This document shows positions 37,337 through 49,076 of a stretch of 64,000 bases of DNA, piece after piece (position 1 is the first letter of the stretch; the number at the start of each line of letters is the position of its first letter). The stretch spans positions 186,001-250,000 of the forward strand of contig CANNCV010000002.1 in NCBI GenBank assembly GCA_947503245.1. Direction: 5' to 3'. The notes under the pieces were generated by a model. It did no database searches, was not told where the DNA came from, and saw only the letters and a list, made by a program, of their open reading frames with translations. The position numbers were made by a program, and so were the translations under genes. Source of the DNA: an uncultured Sphingomonadaceae bacterium (GTDB lineage: Bacteria > Pseudomonadota > Alphaproteobacteria > Sphingomonadales > Sphingomonadaceae).

Positions 37337-37649
37337 CGATAACCTCCCCGGATTTCACTGCTACCCGGACTTTCTTGCCGTCTTTTTCTTCGATACGGAC
37401 ACGGGTTGCTTTGCCGTCTTTAGGATCAGCAACAGCCACTTTTGAAATCGCCATTGGCGCTTCATACCGGTCAATGCCGCCTTGTGGGTTTTGCTGGGTT
37501 GGCTTGCGGTGACGAGCGATCATATTGACGCCAGACACAATCACTTTGCCATCCTTCGGCATCACTTGCGTGACATTACCGGTCTTACCTTTGTCCTTAC
37601 CGGACAGGACGACGACTTCGTCACCCTTTTTGATCTTCGCCATTCCCAT
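37329..37649 (-). CDS. rplX: Large ribosomal subunit protein uL24
   Basis: Ribosomal protein L24, 106 residues. KOW motif region [20 protein letters not shown]. The ATG at 37649 is preferred because GGAGG lies 10 bases upstream; the ATG at 37643 is an alternative. Overlaps rplE by 8 bases. Confidence 0.97.
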   Translation of the reverse strand: MGMAKIKKGDEVVVLSGKDKGKTGNVTQVMPKDGKVIVSGVNMIARHRKPTQQNPQGGIDRYEAPMAISKVAVADPKDGKATRVRIEEKDGKKVRVAVKSGEVIDG

Positions 37650-37651
37650 GG

Positions 37652-38020
37652 TTAGAGCACCTCCGGAGCAAGGCTGATAATTTTCATATGCTTTTTGGCG
37701 CGCAATTCGCGAACCACGGGGCCAAAAATACGTGTGCCGATTGGCTCATCGCTTTTGTTGACCAGCACAGCTGCGTTGCTGTCAAAACGGATAACGGTAC
37801 CATCAGCGCGGCGCACATCTTTCGCAGTGCGAACGATAACAGCACGGTGAACGTCACCCTTTTTAACACGACCGCGCGGCGCGGCTTCTTTGACAGACAC
37901 CACAATAATGTCGCCAACGCTGGCAAAACGACGCTTAGAGCCGCCCAGCACCTTGATGCACTGAACGCGCTTTGCACCGCTGTTATCAGCGACCTCAAGA
38001 TTTGATTGCATCTGGATCAT
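37652..38020 (-). CDS. rplN: Large ribosomal subunit protein uL14
   Basis: Ribosomal protein L14, 122 residues. Starts [20 protein letters not shown] and ends [16 protein letters not shown], both diagnostic. First gene of the spc group here. Confidence 0.98.
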   Translation of the reverse strand: MIQMQSNLEVADNSGAKRVQCIKVLGGSKRRFASVGDIIVVSVKEAAPRGRVKKGDVHRAVIVRTAKDVRRADGTVIRFDSNAAVLVNKSDEPIGTRIFGPVVRELRAKKHMKIISLAPEVL

Positions 38021-38081
38021 AGATCCGGTTCCTTCTTTCCTGGCTTACTGGAATATCTCCAGCAGTTCCGCTCAAAATAAC

Positions 38082-38369
38082 TTAACCCGCTTCAACTTCG
38101 GATGCTGTGTCCTGCACATCGACTTCGGCAGTACCACCAATCCGATCAAGCACTTTCCACGTTTTCAATTTCGAAATCGGGCGTGTTTCTTCAATACGGA
38201 CCACTTCACCCGCTTTGAAGCTATTCTCTTCATCATGGGCATGATATTTTTTCGAACGACGGATAATTTTCCCATAAAGAGGGTGTTTCACCTTACGCTC
38301 GACACTGACCACGACGGTCTTGTCAGTTTTGTCAGAAACCACTGTTCCTGTGAGTACACGTTTTGGCAT
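38082..38369 (-). CDS. rpsQ: Small ribosomal subunit protein uS17
   Basis: Ribosomal protein S17, 95 residues, about 10 longer than in E. coli because of an acidic tail ([14 protein letters not shown]). Core: [20 protein letters not shown] and [20 protein letters not shown]. Confidence 0.97.
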   Translation of the reverse strand: MPKRVLTGTVVSDKTDKTVVVSVERKVKHPLYGKIIRRSKKYHAHDEENSFKAGEVVRIEETRPISKLKTWKVLDRIGGTAEVDVQDTASEVEAG

Positions 38370-38381
38370 TGCGTAGCTTCC

Positions 38382-38591
38382 TTATGCCTGCGCTGCGGCA
38401 GCGCGTGAGCGCTCGCCTTGCAGTGTTTTTATCTGTGCGATCGTGCGGCGCACTTCACGCATACGCGATGGCTTTTCCAACTGATTGGTCGCGGCTTGAA
38501 AACGCAGGTTAAACGCCTCTTTTTTCAATTGGCCCAACTCGTCCGACAATTCATCGTCGGTCTTGGTGCGCAGATCTTCAACTTGGCTCAT
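38382..38591 (-). CDS. rpmC: Large ribosomal subunit protein uL29
   Basis: Ribosomal protein L29, 69 residues. Helical core TDDELSDELGQLKKEAFNLR with the conserved RFQAATNQLEKPSRMREVRR. Follows rplP by 3 bases. Confidence 0.97.
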   Translation of the reverse strand: MSQVEDLRTKTDDELSDELGQLKKEAFNLRFQAATNQLEKPSRMREVRRTIAQIKTLQGERSRAAAAQA

Positions 38592-38594
38592 TTC

Positions 38595-39026
38595 TTAACC
38601 CTCCAGGTGCGACGTGTCGCCTAAGCGGGCCACGACCTTGGTTTTGATCGGCAATTTCATTGCCGCACGTTCAAAAGCGACAGCAGCCAATGGACCAGGC
38701 ACACCGTCCAGTTCGAAAAGAATACGGCCCGGCTTCACTTTAGCCGCCCAATATTCAACAGAACCCTTACCTTTACCCTGACGTACTTCTGCAGGTTTTT
38801 TCGAAACCGGCACATCAGGGAATACACGGATCCACAAACGTCCTTGACGACGGATGTGACGTGTAATCGCACGACGCGCAGCCTCAATCTGACGTGAGGT
38901 AATACGCTCTGGTTCAAGGGCCTTCAGGCCATATGAACCAAAATTCAATGTCGTGCCACCAGGGGCATTGCCACTGATCCGGCCCTTAAAGGCCTTGCGA
39001 TATTTTGTTTTCTTCGGTTGCAGCAT
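38595..39026 (-). CDS. rplP: Large ribosomal subunit protein uL16
   Basis: Ribosomal protein L16, 143 residues, near the peptidyl-transferase centre. Starts [16 protein letters not shown]; contains [20 protein letters not shown] and MGKGKG-like [15 protein letters not shown]. Confidence 0.98.
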   Translation of the reverse strand: MLQPKKTKYRKAFKGRISGNAPGGTTLNFGSYGLKALEPERITSRQIEAARRAITRHIRRQGRLWIRVFPDVPVSKKPAEVRQGKGKGSVEYWAAKVKPGRILFELDGVPGPLAAVAFERAAMKLPIKTKVVARLGDTSHLEG

Positions 39027-39061
39027 GATGCTCTATCCTACTAATGTTGATCCGGCCCGCA

Positions 39062-39757
39062 TCAGCGTGCTGGACGAACGCCCGATGTTTGTGCTTCCAT
39101 CATCAAACGGTCTTGAGCCATTGGGTCATGACCCAAAATCTCACCTTTGAAGATCCACACTTTGATACCGATAATGCCGTAAGCAGTCAGCGCTTCATGC
39201 TCGGCATAGTCAACATTGGCACGCAATGTGTGCAATGGAACACGGCCTTCACGATACCACTCAACCCGGGCAATTTCTGCACCGCCCAAACGGCCGCCGC
39301 AGGTAATTTTAATGCCTTCAGCACCAAGACGCAGAGCAGATTGCACAGCGCGCTTCATGGCACGACGGAAAGCAACACGGCGGATCAGCTGATCAGCAAT
39401 ACCTTGCGCTACCAGTTTGGCATCAACTTCAGGCTTACGGATTTCAACAATGTTCAGCTTAACTTCGCTGCTGGTCATTGATTCCAGTTTCTTGCGCAGC
39501 TTCTCAATGTCCGCACCCTTTTTACCGATGATAACACCGGGACGTGCAGCATAGACAGAAACGCGGCACAATTTGGCCGGACGCTCGATCACAACTTTAG
39601 AAATCGCTGCCTGTGGCAGTGTTTTCATGATGAACTTACGGATTTTAATATCTTCATTCAGCAGGCCGGCATATTCATTGCCTTCTGCATACCAGCGACT
39701 ATCCCATGTCCGGTTAATCTGCAGGCGCAGGCCTATCGGATTACTCTTCTGACCCAT
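39062..39757 (-). CDS. rpsC: Small ribosomal subunit protein uS3
   Basis: Ribosomal protein S3, 231 residues. Starts [22 protein letters not shown] domain motif [17 protein letters not shown]; ends with the [11 protein letters not shown] region and a short variable tail. Confidence 0.98.
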   Translation of the reverse strand: MGQKSNPIGLRLQINRTWDSRWYAEGNEYAGLLNEDIKIRKFIMKTLPQAAISKVVIERPAKLCRVSVYAARPGVIIGKKGADIEKLRKKLESMTSSEVKLNIVEIRKPEVDAKLVAQGIADQLIRRVAFRRAMKRAVQSALRLGAEGIKITCGGRLGGAEIARVEWYREGRVPLHTLRANVDYAEHEALTAYGIIGIKVWIFKGEILGHDPMAQDRLMMEAQTSGVRPAR

Positions 39758-39760
39758 GGC

Positions 39761-40144
39761 TTACGCCTCCTCTTCATCATGCTCGCGCACAACGATGCGC
39801 AAACGACTGAATGGTTTCAAAATGCGGCTAGAACGACCACGAGCACGCGTTGTAAAGCGCTTCATGGTGATAGCTTTACCAACACTGGCTTCCGATACGA
39901 TCAAACTATCGACATCCAGATTGTGGTTATTCTCTGCGTTAGCAATGGCAGAAGCCAAAACCTTACGCGCTTCAACAGCCATTCCCTTTTTGGAAAAGCT
40001 CAGCACGTTCAGCGCATCTTCAACCTTTTTGCCGCGGATAAGCTGTGCAACCAGATTAAGTTTCTGCGCAGAGCCGCGAATAGTGGTGCCTACAGCCAGC
40101 GCCTCGCGCTCGCCAACCCGGCGTGGTGCGGATTGCTTGCCCAT
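39761..40144 (-). CDS. rplV: Large ribosomal subunit protein uL22
   Basis: Ribosomal protein L22, 127 residues, lines the exit tunnel. Contains [20 protein letters not shown] and [19 protein letters not shown]. Its start shares one base with the rpsS stop. Confidence 0.98.
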   Translation of the reverse strand: MGKQSAPRRVGEREALAVGTTIRGSAQKLNLVAQLIRGKKVEDALNVLSFSKKGMAVEARKVLASAIANAENNHNLDVDSLIVSEASVGKAITMKRFTTRARGRSSRILKPFSRLRIVVREHDEEEA

Positions 40145-40419
40145 TATTTCTTGCCCTTTTTGTCTGCAGCATGGCCGTAATATGTGCGCGTCGGCGCAAA
40201 TTCACCCAGCTTGTGGCCAACCATGTCTTCGCTCACTGAAACAGGAACGAATTTGTGGCCATTATAAACATTGAAGGTAAGCCCGATAAACTGTGGCAAA
40301 ACAGTTGACCGACGCGACCAAGTTTTGATCGGTGTACGACCACCGGCCTCTTGCGCTTCCTCGGCCTTTTTCAAAAGGCTGAGCTCGACAAATGGTCCTT
40401 TCCAGACGGAACGTGCCAT
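40144..40419 (-). CDS. rpsS: Small ribosomal subunit protein uS19
   Basis: Ribosomal protein S19, 91 residues. Starts [18 protein letters not shown]; contains [20 protein letters not shown] and [20 protein letters not shown]. Confidence 0.98.
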   Translation of the reverse strand: MARSVWKGPFVELSLLKKAEEAQEAGGRTPIKTWSRRSTVLPQFIGLTFNVYNGHKFVPVSVSEDMVGHKLGEFAPTRTYYGHAADKKGKK

Positions 40420-40422
40420 GAC

Positions 40423-41259
40423 TTACCTCTTCTTCTTCGCGTGGCGTGACCGGATAATCATGTTATCGGTACGCTTGTTATTACGAGTACGTGCACCCTT
40501 GGTCGGCTTACCCCATGGCGTAACCGGATGACGACCACCCGATGTACGGCCCTCACCACCACCATGAGGGTGATCGACAGGGTTTTTAGCAACACCACGT
40601 GTAAGTGGGCGACGGCCCTTCCAACGGGTACGGCCAGCTTTTGCAAAGGTCTGGTTGCTGTTGTCAGGGTTTGACACCGCACCAACAGTACCCATGCAAT
40701 CACCGCGGATATAACGCTGCTCACCTGAGTTGAGACGAACAATAACCATACCGCGGTCACGACCAACCAACTGAGCATATGTGCCAGCGGCGCGAGCGAT
40801 TTGACCGCCCTTGCCTGGCTTCATCTCAATATTGTGGATGATGGTACCGATCGGCATTTGGCTCAGCAACATGGCGTTACCAGGCTTCACATCAACTTTC
40901 TCACCAGAAACAACCGTCTCACCTTCAGCAAGACGCTGTGGAGCGAGAATATAAGCCAATTCGCCATCTTCATATTTGATGAGCGCGATAAACGCCGAAC
41001 GGTTAGGATCATATTCCAAACGCTCAACAGTACCAGCAACATCAAATTTGCGACGCTTAAAGTCGACCTTACGATATTTCTGTTTGTGACCACCAGCGAT
41101 ACCGCGTGATGTCACATGGCCTTTGTTATTGCGTCCACCAGTCTTGCGCTTGCCTTCAACAAGCGTTTTGACCGGAGCACCTTTCCAAAGGTCGGTTTTG
41201 TCAACCAGTACAAGGCCACGACGGCCGGGACTGGTAGGATTATAGGATTTTAATGCCAT
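40423..41259 (-). CDS. rplB: Large ribosomal subunit protein uL2
   Basis: Ribosomal protein L2, 278 residues. Starts [20 protein letters not shown]; the conserved C-terminal block [20 protein letters not shown] includes the His required for peptidyl transfer. Confidence 0.98.
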   Translation of the reverse strand: MALKSYNPTSPGRRGLVLVDKTDLWKGAPVKTLVEGKRKTGGRNNKGHVTSRGIAGGHKQKYRKVDFKRRKFDVAGTVERLEYDPNRSAFIALIKYEDGELAYILAPQRLAEGETVVSGEKVDVKPGNAMLLSQMPIGTIIHNIEMKPGKGGQIARAAGTYAQLVGRDRGMVIVRLNSGEQRYIRGDCMGTVGAVSNPDNSNQTFAKAGRTRWKGRRPLTRGVAKNPVDHPHGGGEGRTSGGRHPVTPWGKPTKGARTRNNKRTDNMIIRSRHAKKKR

Positions 41260-41275
41260 AGTCTCTTTCCAGTCC

Positions 41276-41587
41276 TCAATTAACGGTTGTGGTAATGTCT
41301 ATGTTCTGGCCTTCAGCCAGCGTGACAACCGCTTTTTTAATGTCGGAACGACGATAAGGACGTCCGCGCCATTTTTTGGCTTTGCCTTTTTGTACCAGCG
41401 TGTTCACTTTCGCGACCTTAACGCCATAAACTGCTTCAACAGCGGCTTTGATGTCAGGCTTGCTGGCCGTGTTCGCTACTTTGAAAACAACAGCATTGTT
41501 TTCGCTGAGCAATGTTGCCTTCTCAGTAATGTGAGGAGCAACAATCACGTCATAATGACGCGGATCGATTTCTTGCTTCTTAGCCAT
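41276..41587 (-). CDS. rplW: Large ribosomal subunit protein uL23
   Basis: Ribosomal protein L23, 103 residues, at the tunnel exit. Contains [14 protein letters not shown] and [17 protein letters not shown]. The ATG at 41587 follows a GGAGG site and overlaps the rplD end by 8 bases; an in-frame ATG 8 codons upstream is inside rplD and less likely. Confidence 0.97.
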   Translation of the reverse strand: MAKKQEIDPRHYDVIVAPHITEKATLLSENNAVVFKVANTASKPDIKAAVEAVYGVKVAKVNTLVQKGKAKKWRGRPYRRSDIKKAVVTLAEGQNIDITTTVN

Positions 41588-42218
41588 TGAAACGCGCCTC
41601 CAGTTTTTCAACCGCCGAGCGCGTTAGCACCAGCGTGTCGTGTTTCATAATGTCGTAAACATTGGCACCAGCTGCTGGCATTGCATTAACACCAACCAGA
41701 TTGGACGACGCTTTTTTGAAACCGTCTGCAACCGCATCACCGTCGACGAAAAGAGCAGTTTTGCCAAGACCCAGCTTATCAAGCTGACCCTTAAGAGCCT
41801 GTGTTTTCGCTTCTTTCAGATCAAAGCTGTCAACAACAACCAGATTGTCATTTTTCGCTTTATCAGAAAGTGCCATTTTCAGGCCCAGCGCACGGATCTT
41901 TTTGTTCAGTGATTGCTCAAAGTCACGCTTGCGCGGACCATGTGCCTTACCGCCACCAATAAAAATAGGTGCCCGGCGATCACCGTGACGAGCAGTACCG
42001 CCACCTTTTTGGCGACCAAACTTCTTACCGGTACGCGCCACATCGGAACGCTCACGTGCCGCACGCGCTGTTCCACGACGATTTTCAAGCTGCCATGTAA
42101 CAACACGGTGCAGAATATCAGCACGTGGCTCTACGCCAAACACAGCTTCATTCAATTCTATATCAGCTTTAGCACCGCTTGGCGCCTTGCCTTCAAGAGC
42201 TTTGACTTTCAATTTCAT
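41580..42218 (-). CDS. rplD: Large ribosomal subunit protein uL4
   Basis: Ribosomal protein L4, 212 residues. Contains [20 protein letters not shown] and [20 protein letters not shown], which form the tunnel loop. In E. coli, L4 represses its own operon through the S10 leader, and a candidate leader hairpin is present upstream of rpsJ here. Confidence 0.98.
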   Translation of the reverse strand: MKLKVKALEGKAPSGAKADIELNEAVFGVEPRADILHRVVTWQLENRRGTARAARERSDVARTGKKFGRQKGGGTARHGDRRAPIFIGGGKAHGPRKRDFEQSLNKKIRALGLKMALSDKAKNDNLVVVDSFDLKEAKTQALKGQLDKLGLGKTALFVDGDAVADGFKKASSNLVGVNAMPAAGANVYDIMKHDTLVLTRSAVEKLEARFNG

Positions 42219-42221
42219 GAC

Positions 42222-42977
42222 TTAGCCCTCCTGCCCTTCAGCAGTTTCAACTGCTGGCGTTTCTTCTGCAGGTGTATCAGCCGGAGCATCGACAGAAGCC
42301 GCTGCTTTAATGATGCCCGCTGGATATGGCGCGTCATCAGGACGCGAAATTTTCACAGCGTCATTGACCATCAGCCAACCACCCTTTGAGCCAGGCACAG
42401 AACCTTTAACGAAAATCAGGCCACGCGCTTCATCAGTGCGAACAACCTCAAGATTTTGCTGGGTCCGTTGACGGTTACCCATATGGCCGGCCATTTTCTT
42501 GTTTTTGAAAACTTTACCCGGATCCTGACGGTTACCTGTCGAACCATGTGAACGGTGAGATAGTGACACACCGTGCGTCGCACGCAGACCACCAAAACCC
42601 CAACGCTTCATAGCGCCAGCAAAGCCTTTACCTTGTGTGTGGCCAGTAATGTCTACCATTTGACCGGCAACATAGTGATCCGCAGAGAGCTGCGCGCCCA
42701 CATCAAGGATTGCATCATCAGCAACACGAAATTCAGCCATTAATTGCTTTGCAGCAACTTCGGCTTTCGCAAAATGCTCACGCTGTGGCTTTTTAACGTT
42801 TTTGGGCTTGGCTGTACCAGCACCCAATTGCACCGCGACATAACCGTCACGGTCTGAATCTTTGACCGAAACAACCTGACAACCTTCCAGCGATAGAACG
42901 GTTACCGGCACATGCCGCCCGTCATCCTGAAACAGCCGTGTCATCCCGACTTTTTTAGCGATCACACCAGTGCGCAT
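42222..42977 (-). CDS. rplC: Large ribosomal subunit protein uL3 with acidic C-terminal tail
   Basis: Ribosomal protein L3, 251 residues, about 40 longer than in E. coli owing to an Ala/Glu/Pro tail ([20 protein letters not shown]). Core: [16 protein letters not shown] and [15 protein letters not shown]. The ATG at 42977 has AGGAG 7 bases upstream; longer in-frame starts place it too close. Confidence 0.97.
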   Translation of the reverse strand: MRTGVIAKKVGMTRLFQDDGRHVPVTVLSLEGCQVVSVKDSDRDGYVAVQLGAGTAKPKNVKKPQREHFAKAEVAAKQLMAEFRVADDAILDVGAQLSADHYVAGQMVDITGHTQGKGFAGAMKRWGFGGLRATHGVSLSHRSHGSTGNRQDPGKVFKNKKMAGHMGNRQRTQQNLEVVRTDEARGLIFVKGSVPGSKGGWLMVNDAVKISRPDDAPYPAGIIKAAASVDAPADTPAEETPAVETAEGQEG

Positions 42978-43077
42978 GACCATTCTCCTAACAGAGGCCC
43001 GCCGGTCTTCCGGTGGGCGTGACAATATTACCGATGCTAATGCACCAGCGGCGATATGACCCTAGATTTTAATGAGT

Positions 43078-43138
43078 GCCCCGTCCGGGCCAAGAACCTC
43101 GCAGTAAATGCGAAGTAAGACGGGGGACTCAGACCCGG
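43078..43138 (-). promoter_or_regulatory. Structured spacer between rpsJ and rplC
   Basis: The 234-base gap before rplC contains nested pairing: CCCCGTC (43079-43085) with GACGGGG (43119-43125) enclosing TCGCA/TGCGA (43099-43103 and 43109-43113). An alternative pairing, CCGGG (43085-43089) with CCCGG (43134-43138), competes with the outer stem, the kind of switch seen in ribosomal-protein leaders. Function is inferred. Confidence 0.45.
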
Positions 43139-43211
43139 ATAATTCCTGCAAAAAGGGCAGAAACCCGGCGGTATCCCAATTTCATGCTCGCCTATAGGGC
43201 AAGCAAAGCTG

Positions 43212-43523
43212 TTAGGCCAGCTTAATCTCAACATTTACACCAGCAGCCAGATCGAGCTTCATCAAAGCATCGACGGTCTGTGGTGTAGGCTGCACGATAT
43301 CCAGCAACCGCTTATAGGTGCGAACTTCAAACTGCTCGCGCGATTTTTTGTCAATGTGCGGACCGCGGTTCACGGTAAATTTCTCAATACGCGTTGGTAG
43401 AGGAATAGGACCGCGAATAAGAGCTCCAGTACGGCGTGCCGTATCTGCAATGTCACCAGTTGCCTGGTCGAGAACCCGATGGTCAAAAGCCTTCAGGCGA
43501 ATGCGAATATTCTGCGTTTCCAT
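43212..43523 (-). CDS. rpsJ: Small ribosomal subunit protein uS10
   Basis: Ribosomal protein S10/NusE, 103 residues. Starts [20 protein letters not shown]; contains [20 protein letters not shown] and VEIKLA at the end. The ATG at 43523 is standard for alphaproteobacteria; the frame stays open 20 codons upstream without similarity. Confidence 0.98.
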   Translation of the reverse strand: METQNIRIRLKAFDHRVLDQATGDIADTARRTGALIRGPIPLPTRIEKFTVNRGPHIDKKSREQFEVRTYKRLLDIVQPTPQTVDALMKLDLAAGVNVEIKLA

Positions 43524-43560
43524 AAATCCAACTACCGATGTCGCCGAAGCGAATGTAAAA

Positions 43561-43620
43561 GAGCCAAAAACAAGCCGCCCCATAATCCCCGATTATGTGC
43601 CCGGGGTAACAGGGCGGCCT
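43561..43620 (-). terminator. Terminator-like hairpin between tuf and rpsJ (possible S10 attenuator)
   Basis: On the minus strand GCCGCCC pairs with GGGCGGC (43612-43618 and 43574-43580), extendable by an A-U and a G-U pair. An inner hairpin CATAAT/ATTATG (43581-43586 and 43592-43597) lies within. The outer stem is followed at once by TTGTTTTTGG, a U-tract. This is either a tuf terminator or an attenuator in the leader of the S10 operon, the position where L4 acts in E. coli. Confidence 0.6.
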
Positions 43621-43670
43621 GCAAATATTGTTGCTGCGAATCAAATCATCACAGCGGAGACGAGCCTATA

Positions 43671-44861
43671 TTAGGCTTTGATGTTGCTGACAACCCCTGA
43701 ACCAACAGTCCGGCCACCTTCACGAATAGCGAAGCGCAGACCTGAGTCCATTGCGATAGGAGCGATCAGTTTAACACCGATTGTTACGTTATCACCAGGC
43801 ATAACCATCTCGGTACCTTCTGGCAGAATAACTTCGCCGGTCACGTCAGTTGTACGGAAGTAGAACTGTGGACGATAGTTGGCGAAAAATGGTGTGTGAC
43901 GTCCACCTTCGTCTTTTGACAGAACATAAACTTCTGCATCGAACTCGGTGTGCGGCGTAACAGAACCAGGCTTACAAAGAACCTGACCACGCTCAACTTC
44001 TTCACGACCAACACCGCGGATCAGCGCGCCAATGTTATCGCCAGCTTCACCCGAGTCGAGCAGCTTACGGAACATTTCAACACCGGTAACGGTTGTTTTG
44101 GTTGTGTCTTTGATACCAACGATTTCAACTTCGTCGCCAACATTGACGATACCGGTTTCAACACGGCCGGTAACAACTGTACCACGACCAGAGATTGAGA
44201 ACACGTCCTCAACTGGCATCAGGAAGTCTTTGTCAACTGGACGATCAGGCTGTGGGATAGACTCATCAACGGCAGCCATCAGCTCAAGAATTTTCTCTTT
44301 ACCGATATTGTCATCACGGCCTTCAAGAGCAGCCAAAGCTGAACCAGATACCACAGGAATGTCATCACCTGGGAAGTCATATTCGCTGAGCAGTTCACGA
44401 ATTTCCAGCTCAACCAACTCAAGCAGTTCTTCATCGTCGACTTGGTCAACTTTGTTCATGAAGACAACCAGTGCAGGAACGCCAACCTGACGCGCAAGCA
44501 GGATGTGCTCACGAGTTTGTGGCATTGGGCCATCAGCCGCGTTAACAACCAGGATAGCGCCATCCATTTGCGCAGCACCGGTGATCATGTTTTTCACATA
44601 GTCAGCGTGTCCTGGGCAATCGACGTGTGCGTAGTGGCGACCTTCGGTCTCGTACTCAACGTGAGCCGTTGAGATGGTGATGCCACGCTCACGCTCTTCA
44701 GGCGCTTTATCGATATTAGCGAAATCAACGGCTTCACCACCGCTGGATTCAGCGAGAACTTTCGTGATCGCTGCGGTCAGAGTTGTTTTACCATGGTCAA
44801 CATGTCCAATGGTACCAATGTTACAGTGCGGCTTGTTCCGCTCAAACTTTGCTTTAGCCAT
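43671..44861 (-). CDS. tuf: Elongation factor Tu
   Basis: GTPase that delivers aminoacyl-tRNA to the ribosome. 396 residues. G1 is [10 protein letters not shown]3 DCPGHADY, G4 NKVD; ends [18 protein letters not shown] occurs on the minus strand at 44930-44935 in the spacer to fusA and could be the -35 of an internal promoter, but no good -10 accompanies it. Confidence 0.99.
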   Translation of the reverse strand: MAKAKFERNKPHCNIGTIGHVDHGKTTLTAAITKVLAESSGGEAVDFANIDKAPEERERGITISTAHVEYETEGRHYAHVDCPGHADYVKNMITGAAQMDGAILVVNAADGPMPQTREHILLARQVGVPALVVFMNKVDQVDDEELLELVELEIRELLSEYDFPGDDIPVVSGSALAALEGRDDNIGKEKILELMAAVDESIPQPDRPVDKDFLMPVEDVFSISGRGTVVTGRVETGIVNVGDEVEIVGIKDTTKTTVTGVEMFRKLLDSGEAGDNIGALIRGVGREEVERGQVLCKPGSVTPHTEFDAEVYVLSKDEGGRHTPFFANYRPQFYFRTTDVTGEVILPEGTEMVMPGDNVTIGVKLIAPIAMDSGLRFAIREGGRTVGSGVVSNIKA

Positions 44862-45017
44862 AATTTCCTACCTTCAATTAATCTATCTTACGACAGTCTG
44901 CGGGGCGCTTTGGCGAGACTATCTGTATCTGTCAACACCCTTTCTCATAACTATGCCCAAAAGGACATGTTGGTTATGTGAAATAAGTGCAGAGCGCCTT
45001 GATCTTGCTAATGGCTA

Positions 45018-47111
<2,094 letters not shown>

Positions 47112-47193
47112 GATCAATACTCCAAAAAGGGGCTCAGAATGTGATGCCTTAAAATCAATCCAACAAATGGACCAAATTTCGTGGGCGATATAC

Positions 47194-47225
47194 GCAAAGG
47201 GACCAGCGATGACCAGCCCCTTTGC
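47194..47225 (-). promoter_or_regulatory. Hairpin in the rpsG-fusA spacer
   Basis: A perfect 8-bp stem (GCAAAGGG 47194-47201 with CCCTTTGC 47218-47225) lies midway between rpsG and fusA. No U-tract follows on the transcribed strand, so it may be a processing or stability element rather than a terminator. Confidence 0.4.
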
Positions 47226-47276
47226 ATTTTAATTTATAAGCTCCGCCCGACTTAGCCCAGCGTAGCGATCTGTAAG

Positions 47277-47747
47277 TTACCAGCGATAGTGCGAGAAGGC
47301 GCGGTTCGCTTCTGCCATACGGTGGGTATCTTCACGTTTTTTCACGGCATTGCCGCGGTTATTTGCAGCATCCATCAATTCGGCTGACAAACGCGCAGAC
47401 ATTGTTGTTTCACCGCGGCCACGCGCTGCAGAGATCAACCAACGAATGGCCAATGCTTGCGCACGCTCTGGACGGACTTCAACCGGCACCTGATAAGTGG
47501 CACCGCCAACACGGCGTGAACGCACTTCAATACCTGGCTTCACATTGTTCAAAGCATCGTGGAAAAGCTGAACCGGATCGGTTTTTGCTTTTGTCTCGAC
47601 AGTGTCCAGTGCACCATAAACAATCCGTTCCGCGACAGATTTTTTACCGTCAAGCATCAGGTTGTTCATAAATTTCGATAGAACCTGATCACCAAATTTT
47701 GGATCAGGAAGAATTACCCGTTTTTCGGGTCTACGACGACGTGACAT
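47277..47747 (-). CDS. rpsG: Small ribosomal subunit protein uS7
   Basis: Ribosomal protein S7, 156 residues. Starts [20 protein letters not shown]; ends [10 protein letters not shown]. Follows rpsL by 25 bases. Confidence 0.98.
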   Translation of the reverse strand: MSRRRRPEKRVILPDPKFGDQVLSKFMNNLMLDGKKSVAERIVYGALDTVETKAKTDPVQLFHDALNNVKPGIEVRSRRVGGATYQVPVEVRPERAQALAIRWLISAARGRGETTMSARLSAELMDAANNRGNAVKKREDTHRMAEANRAFSHYRW

Positions 47748-47772
47748 ATAAAATTACTCCAAAAAACCGGGA

Positions 47773-48144
47773 TTATTTAGGCCGCTTCGCGCCATATTTG
47801 GAACGCGATTGCTTACGGTCCTTAACGCCTTGCGTATCCAGAACGCCGCGCAGTACGTGATAACGCACACCCGGCAAGTCGCGAACACGGCCGCCGCGGA
47901 TAAGCACAACACTGTGCTCCTGCAGGTTATGGCCTTCGCCTGGAATATAGCTGATGACTTCGCGGCTGTTGGTCAGGCGAACCTTGGCAACTTTACGCAG
48001 AGCCGAGTTCGGCTTTTTGGGAGTTGTTGTATAGACCCGGGTACAAACACCACGTTTTTGTGGGTTTTGCTCCATGGCCGGCACTTTTGATTTCGCCTTT
48101 TGTGGCGTCCGGCCCTTGCGGACCAGCTGGTTAATCGTTGGCAT
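47773..48144 (-). CDS. rpsL: Small ribosomal subunit protein uS12
   Basis: Ribosomal protein S12, 123 residues, decoding centre. Contains [20 protein letters not shown] and [16 protein letters not shown], with the usual lysines at the streptomycin-related positions, so no resistance change is evident. First gene of the str operon. A TTGACA on the minus strand at 48293-48298 is a possible -35. Confidence 0.98.
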   Translation of the reverse strand: MPTINQLVRKGRTPQKAKSKVPAMEQNPQKRGVCTRVYTTTPKKPNSALRKVAKVRLTNSREVISYIPGEGHNLQEHSVVLIRGGRVRDLPGVRYHVLRGVLDTQGVKDRKQSRSKYGAKRPK

Positions 48145-48569
48145 AAATGCTTCACCTTGGTTATGCGATTATGGTTACTCCGGCCCGCGATACGTTGATC
48201 TTATCGATCCGATGAGCGGCTCCGCCGTAATCCCATCCGCACCATTTGCCGGTGTTTGCCTAATTACCCTTTGTCGAGATGGTAATGCCATATGTCAAAG
48301 GAATGGCGCCATTAGCTAGGATTCGTCAAAAGGTCAAGGATACAAGATAATCAGCAAATTTATACGAAACAACAATGTTACACATCACTGATACCCAACG
48401 ACCGTAATGATAGGGCGAGAGCCAACCCAAAACACCGATATGCAGGCTAAAATGATAAGCATGAAGCCAAACATGCCCGCTGGCTATTTAACATATAGCT
48501 AGCAGGACATGCTTCCCTAGAGAAAGGATAAATGATCTACCGTCAATATGCCCCGTCGCACTAAAAATT
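48145..48569. other. 425-base spacer upstream of rpsL
   Basis: Apart from the probable str-operon promoter region near 48290 and the inverted repeat at 48463-48515, I see nothing here. The part beyond 48340 is AT-rich and has no coding frame with a credible start. Confidence 0.55.
48463..48515. repeat. Long imperfect inverted repeat
   Basis: Arms pair as GAAGC/GCTTC (48463-48467 and 48511-48515), CATG/CATG, CC/GG and a nine-base stem GCTGGCTAT/ATAGCTAGC (48479-48487 and 48495-48503), with small bulges and a TTAACAT loop. It lies 55 bases beyond the 3' end of the downstream small peptide gene and may end that transcript or be a small structured RNA. Confidence 0.5.
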
Positions 48570-48734
48570 CTAACTGGTGTTAGTAAGAGCAAAGAAACTT
48601 TCGCTAAATGCCCCAACACCACTCTCAATATCATCCGGAGAAGCCTGCAAGACCTTCAACTCTGGCTTACTCCATAGCCTGCCAGCGCCTGATCCATCAT
48701 TTTGCTTTTGCTGTAACTCATCTTGCATGCGCAT
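48570..48734 (-). CDS. Small peptide, copy 1 of a tandem pair (candidate RiPP-like precursor)
   Basis: 54 residues, family not recognised. The ATG at 48734 has AAAGGAT 7-8 bases upstream. The N-terminal part reads M-x-M-x-DELQQKQ, then LWSKPELKVL, A-S and I-E, and is shared with copy 2 (27 of the first 37 residues identical). The last 17 residues (SGVGAFSESFFALTNTS) differ strongly (4 of 17 identical). A conserved leader with a variable tail, plus a Trp-x-x-Pro-x-Leu motif, recalls precursor peptides bound by PqqD-like recognition domains, but no modification enzyme is in the window. Confidence 0.6.
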   Translation of the reverse strand: MRMQDELQQKQNDGSGAGRLWSKPELKVLQASPDDIESGVGAFSESFFALTNTS

Positions 48735-48779
48735 GATATAATCCTTTTATATTACAATAGCCTGTAATGTGTATTGTGG

Positions 48780-48785
48780 TGTAAA
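48780..48785 (-). promoter_or_regulatory. Possible -35 box of peptide copy 1
   Basis: TTTACA on the minus strand, 46 bases before the start codon, inside a stretch that closely matches the upstream region of copy 2, where the same position reads TTGACA. The -10 is unclear; a shared GCTATTGTAA follows about 18 bases later. Confidence 0.35.
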
Positions 48786-48862
48786 GAATCTGTAAAGAGG
48801 TATAATTTTTAACCAAATATGGTCGGTGCGATAACATATTAATTACGCATTATTACTCTGTC

Positions 48863-49027
48863 TTAACTGGTGGAGCTAGGACTAAAGGCAGCGTCGGTAA
48901 CTGGTCCAAAACTAACTTCAATATTTTCCGAAGAAGCCAGCAAGACCTTCAATTCTGGTTTACTCCATAGCTTGCCAGCGACTGATCCTTCACCTTGCTT
49001 TTGCTGTAATTCATCTTTCATGTGCAT
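48863..49027 (-). CDS. Small peptide, copy 2 of a tandem pair (candidate RiPP-like precursor)
   Basis: 54 residues, exactly the length of copy 1, with no indel between them. The ATG at 49027 has AAAGGG 7-8 bases upstream. It shares DELQQKQ and LWSKPELKVL with copy 1 but ends VSFGPVTDAAFSPSSTS. No cysteine is present in either peptide, so a lanthipeptide or sactipeptide route is unlikely; Ser, Thr, Asp and Glu are available in the tail. Start codons of the two copies are 293 bases apart. Confidence 0.6.
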   Translation of the reverse strand: MHMKDELQQKQGEGSVAGKLWSKPELKVLLASSENIEVSFGPVTDAAFSPSSTS

Positions 49028-49070
49028 AATGTGCCCTTTACATTACAATAGCTTATGATGTGTATCGTGG

Positions 49071-49076
49071 TGTCAA
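49071..49076 (-). promoter_or_regulatory. Possible -35 box of peptide copy 2
   Basis: Perfect TTGACA on the minus strand, 44 bases before the copy 2 start codon. The -10 is not clear; GCTATTGTAATG follows about 18 bases later and is shared with copy 1. Confidence 0.4.

Noticed and set aside
44930-44935. TTGACA upstream of tuf as a full promoter
   Set aside because: No acceptable -10 sequence at normal spacing, so only the -35-like match is noted.
48532-48564. Ten-codon plus-strand frame with AAAGGATAA upstream
   Set aside because: Too short to support as a gene; no second line of evidence.
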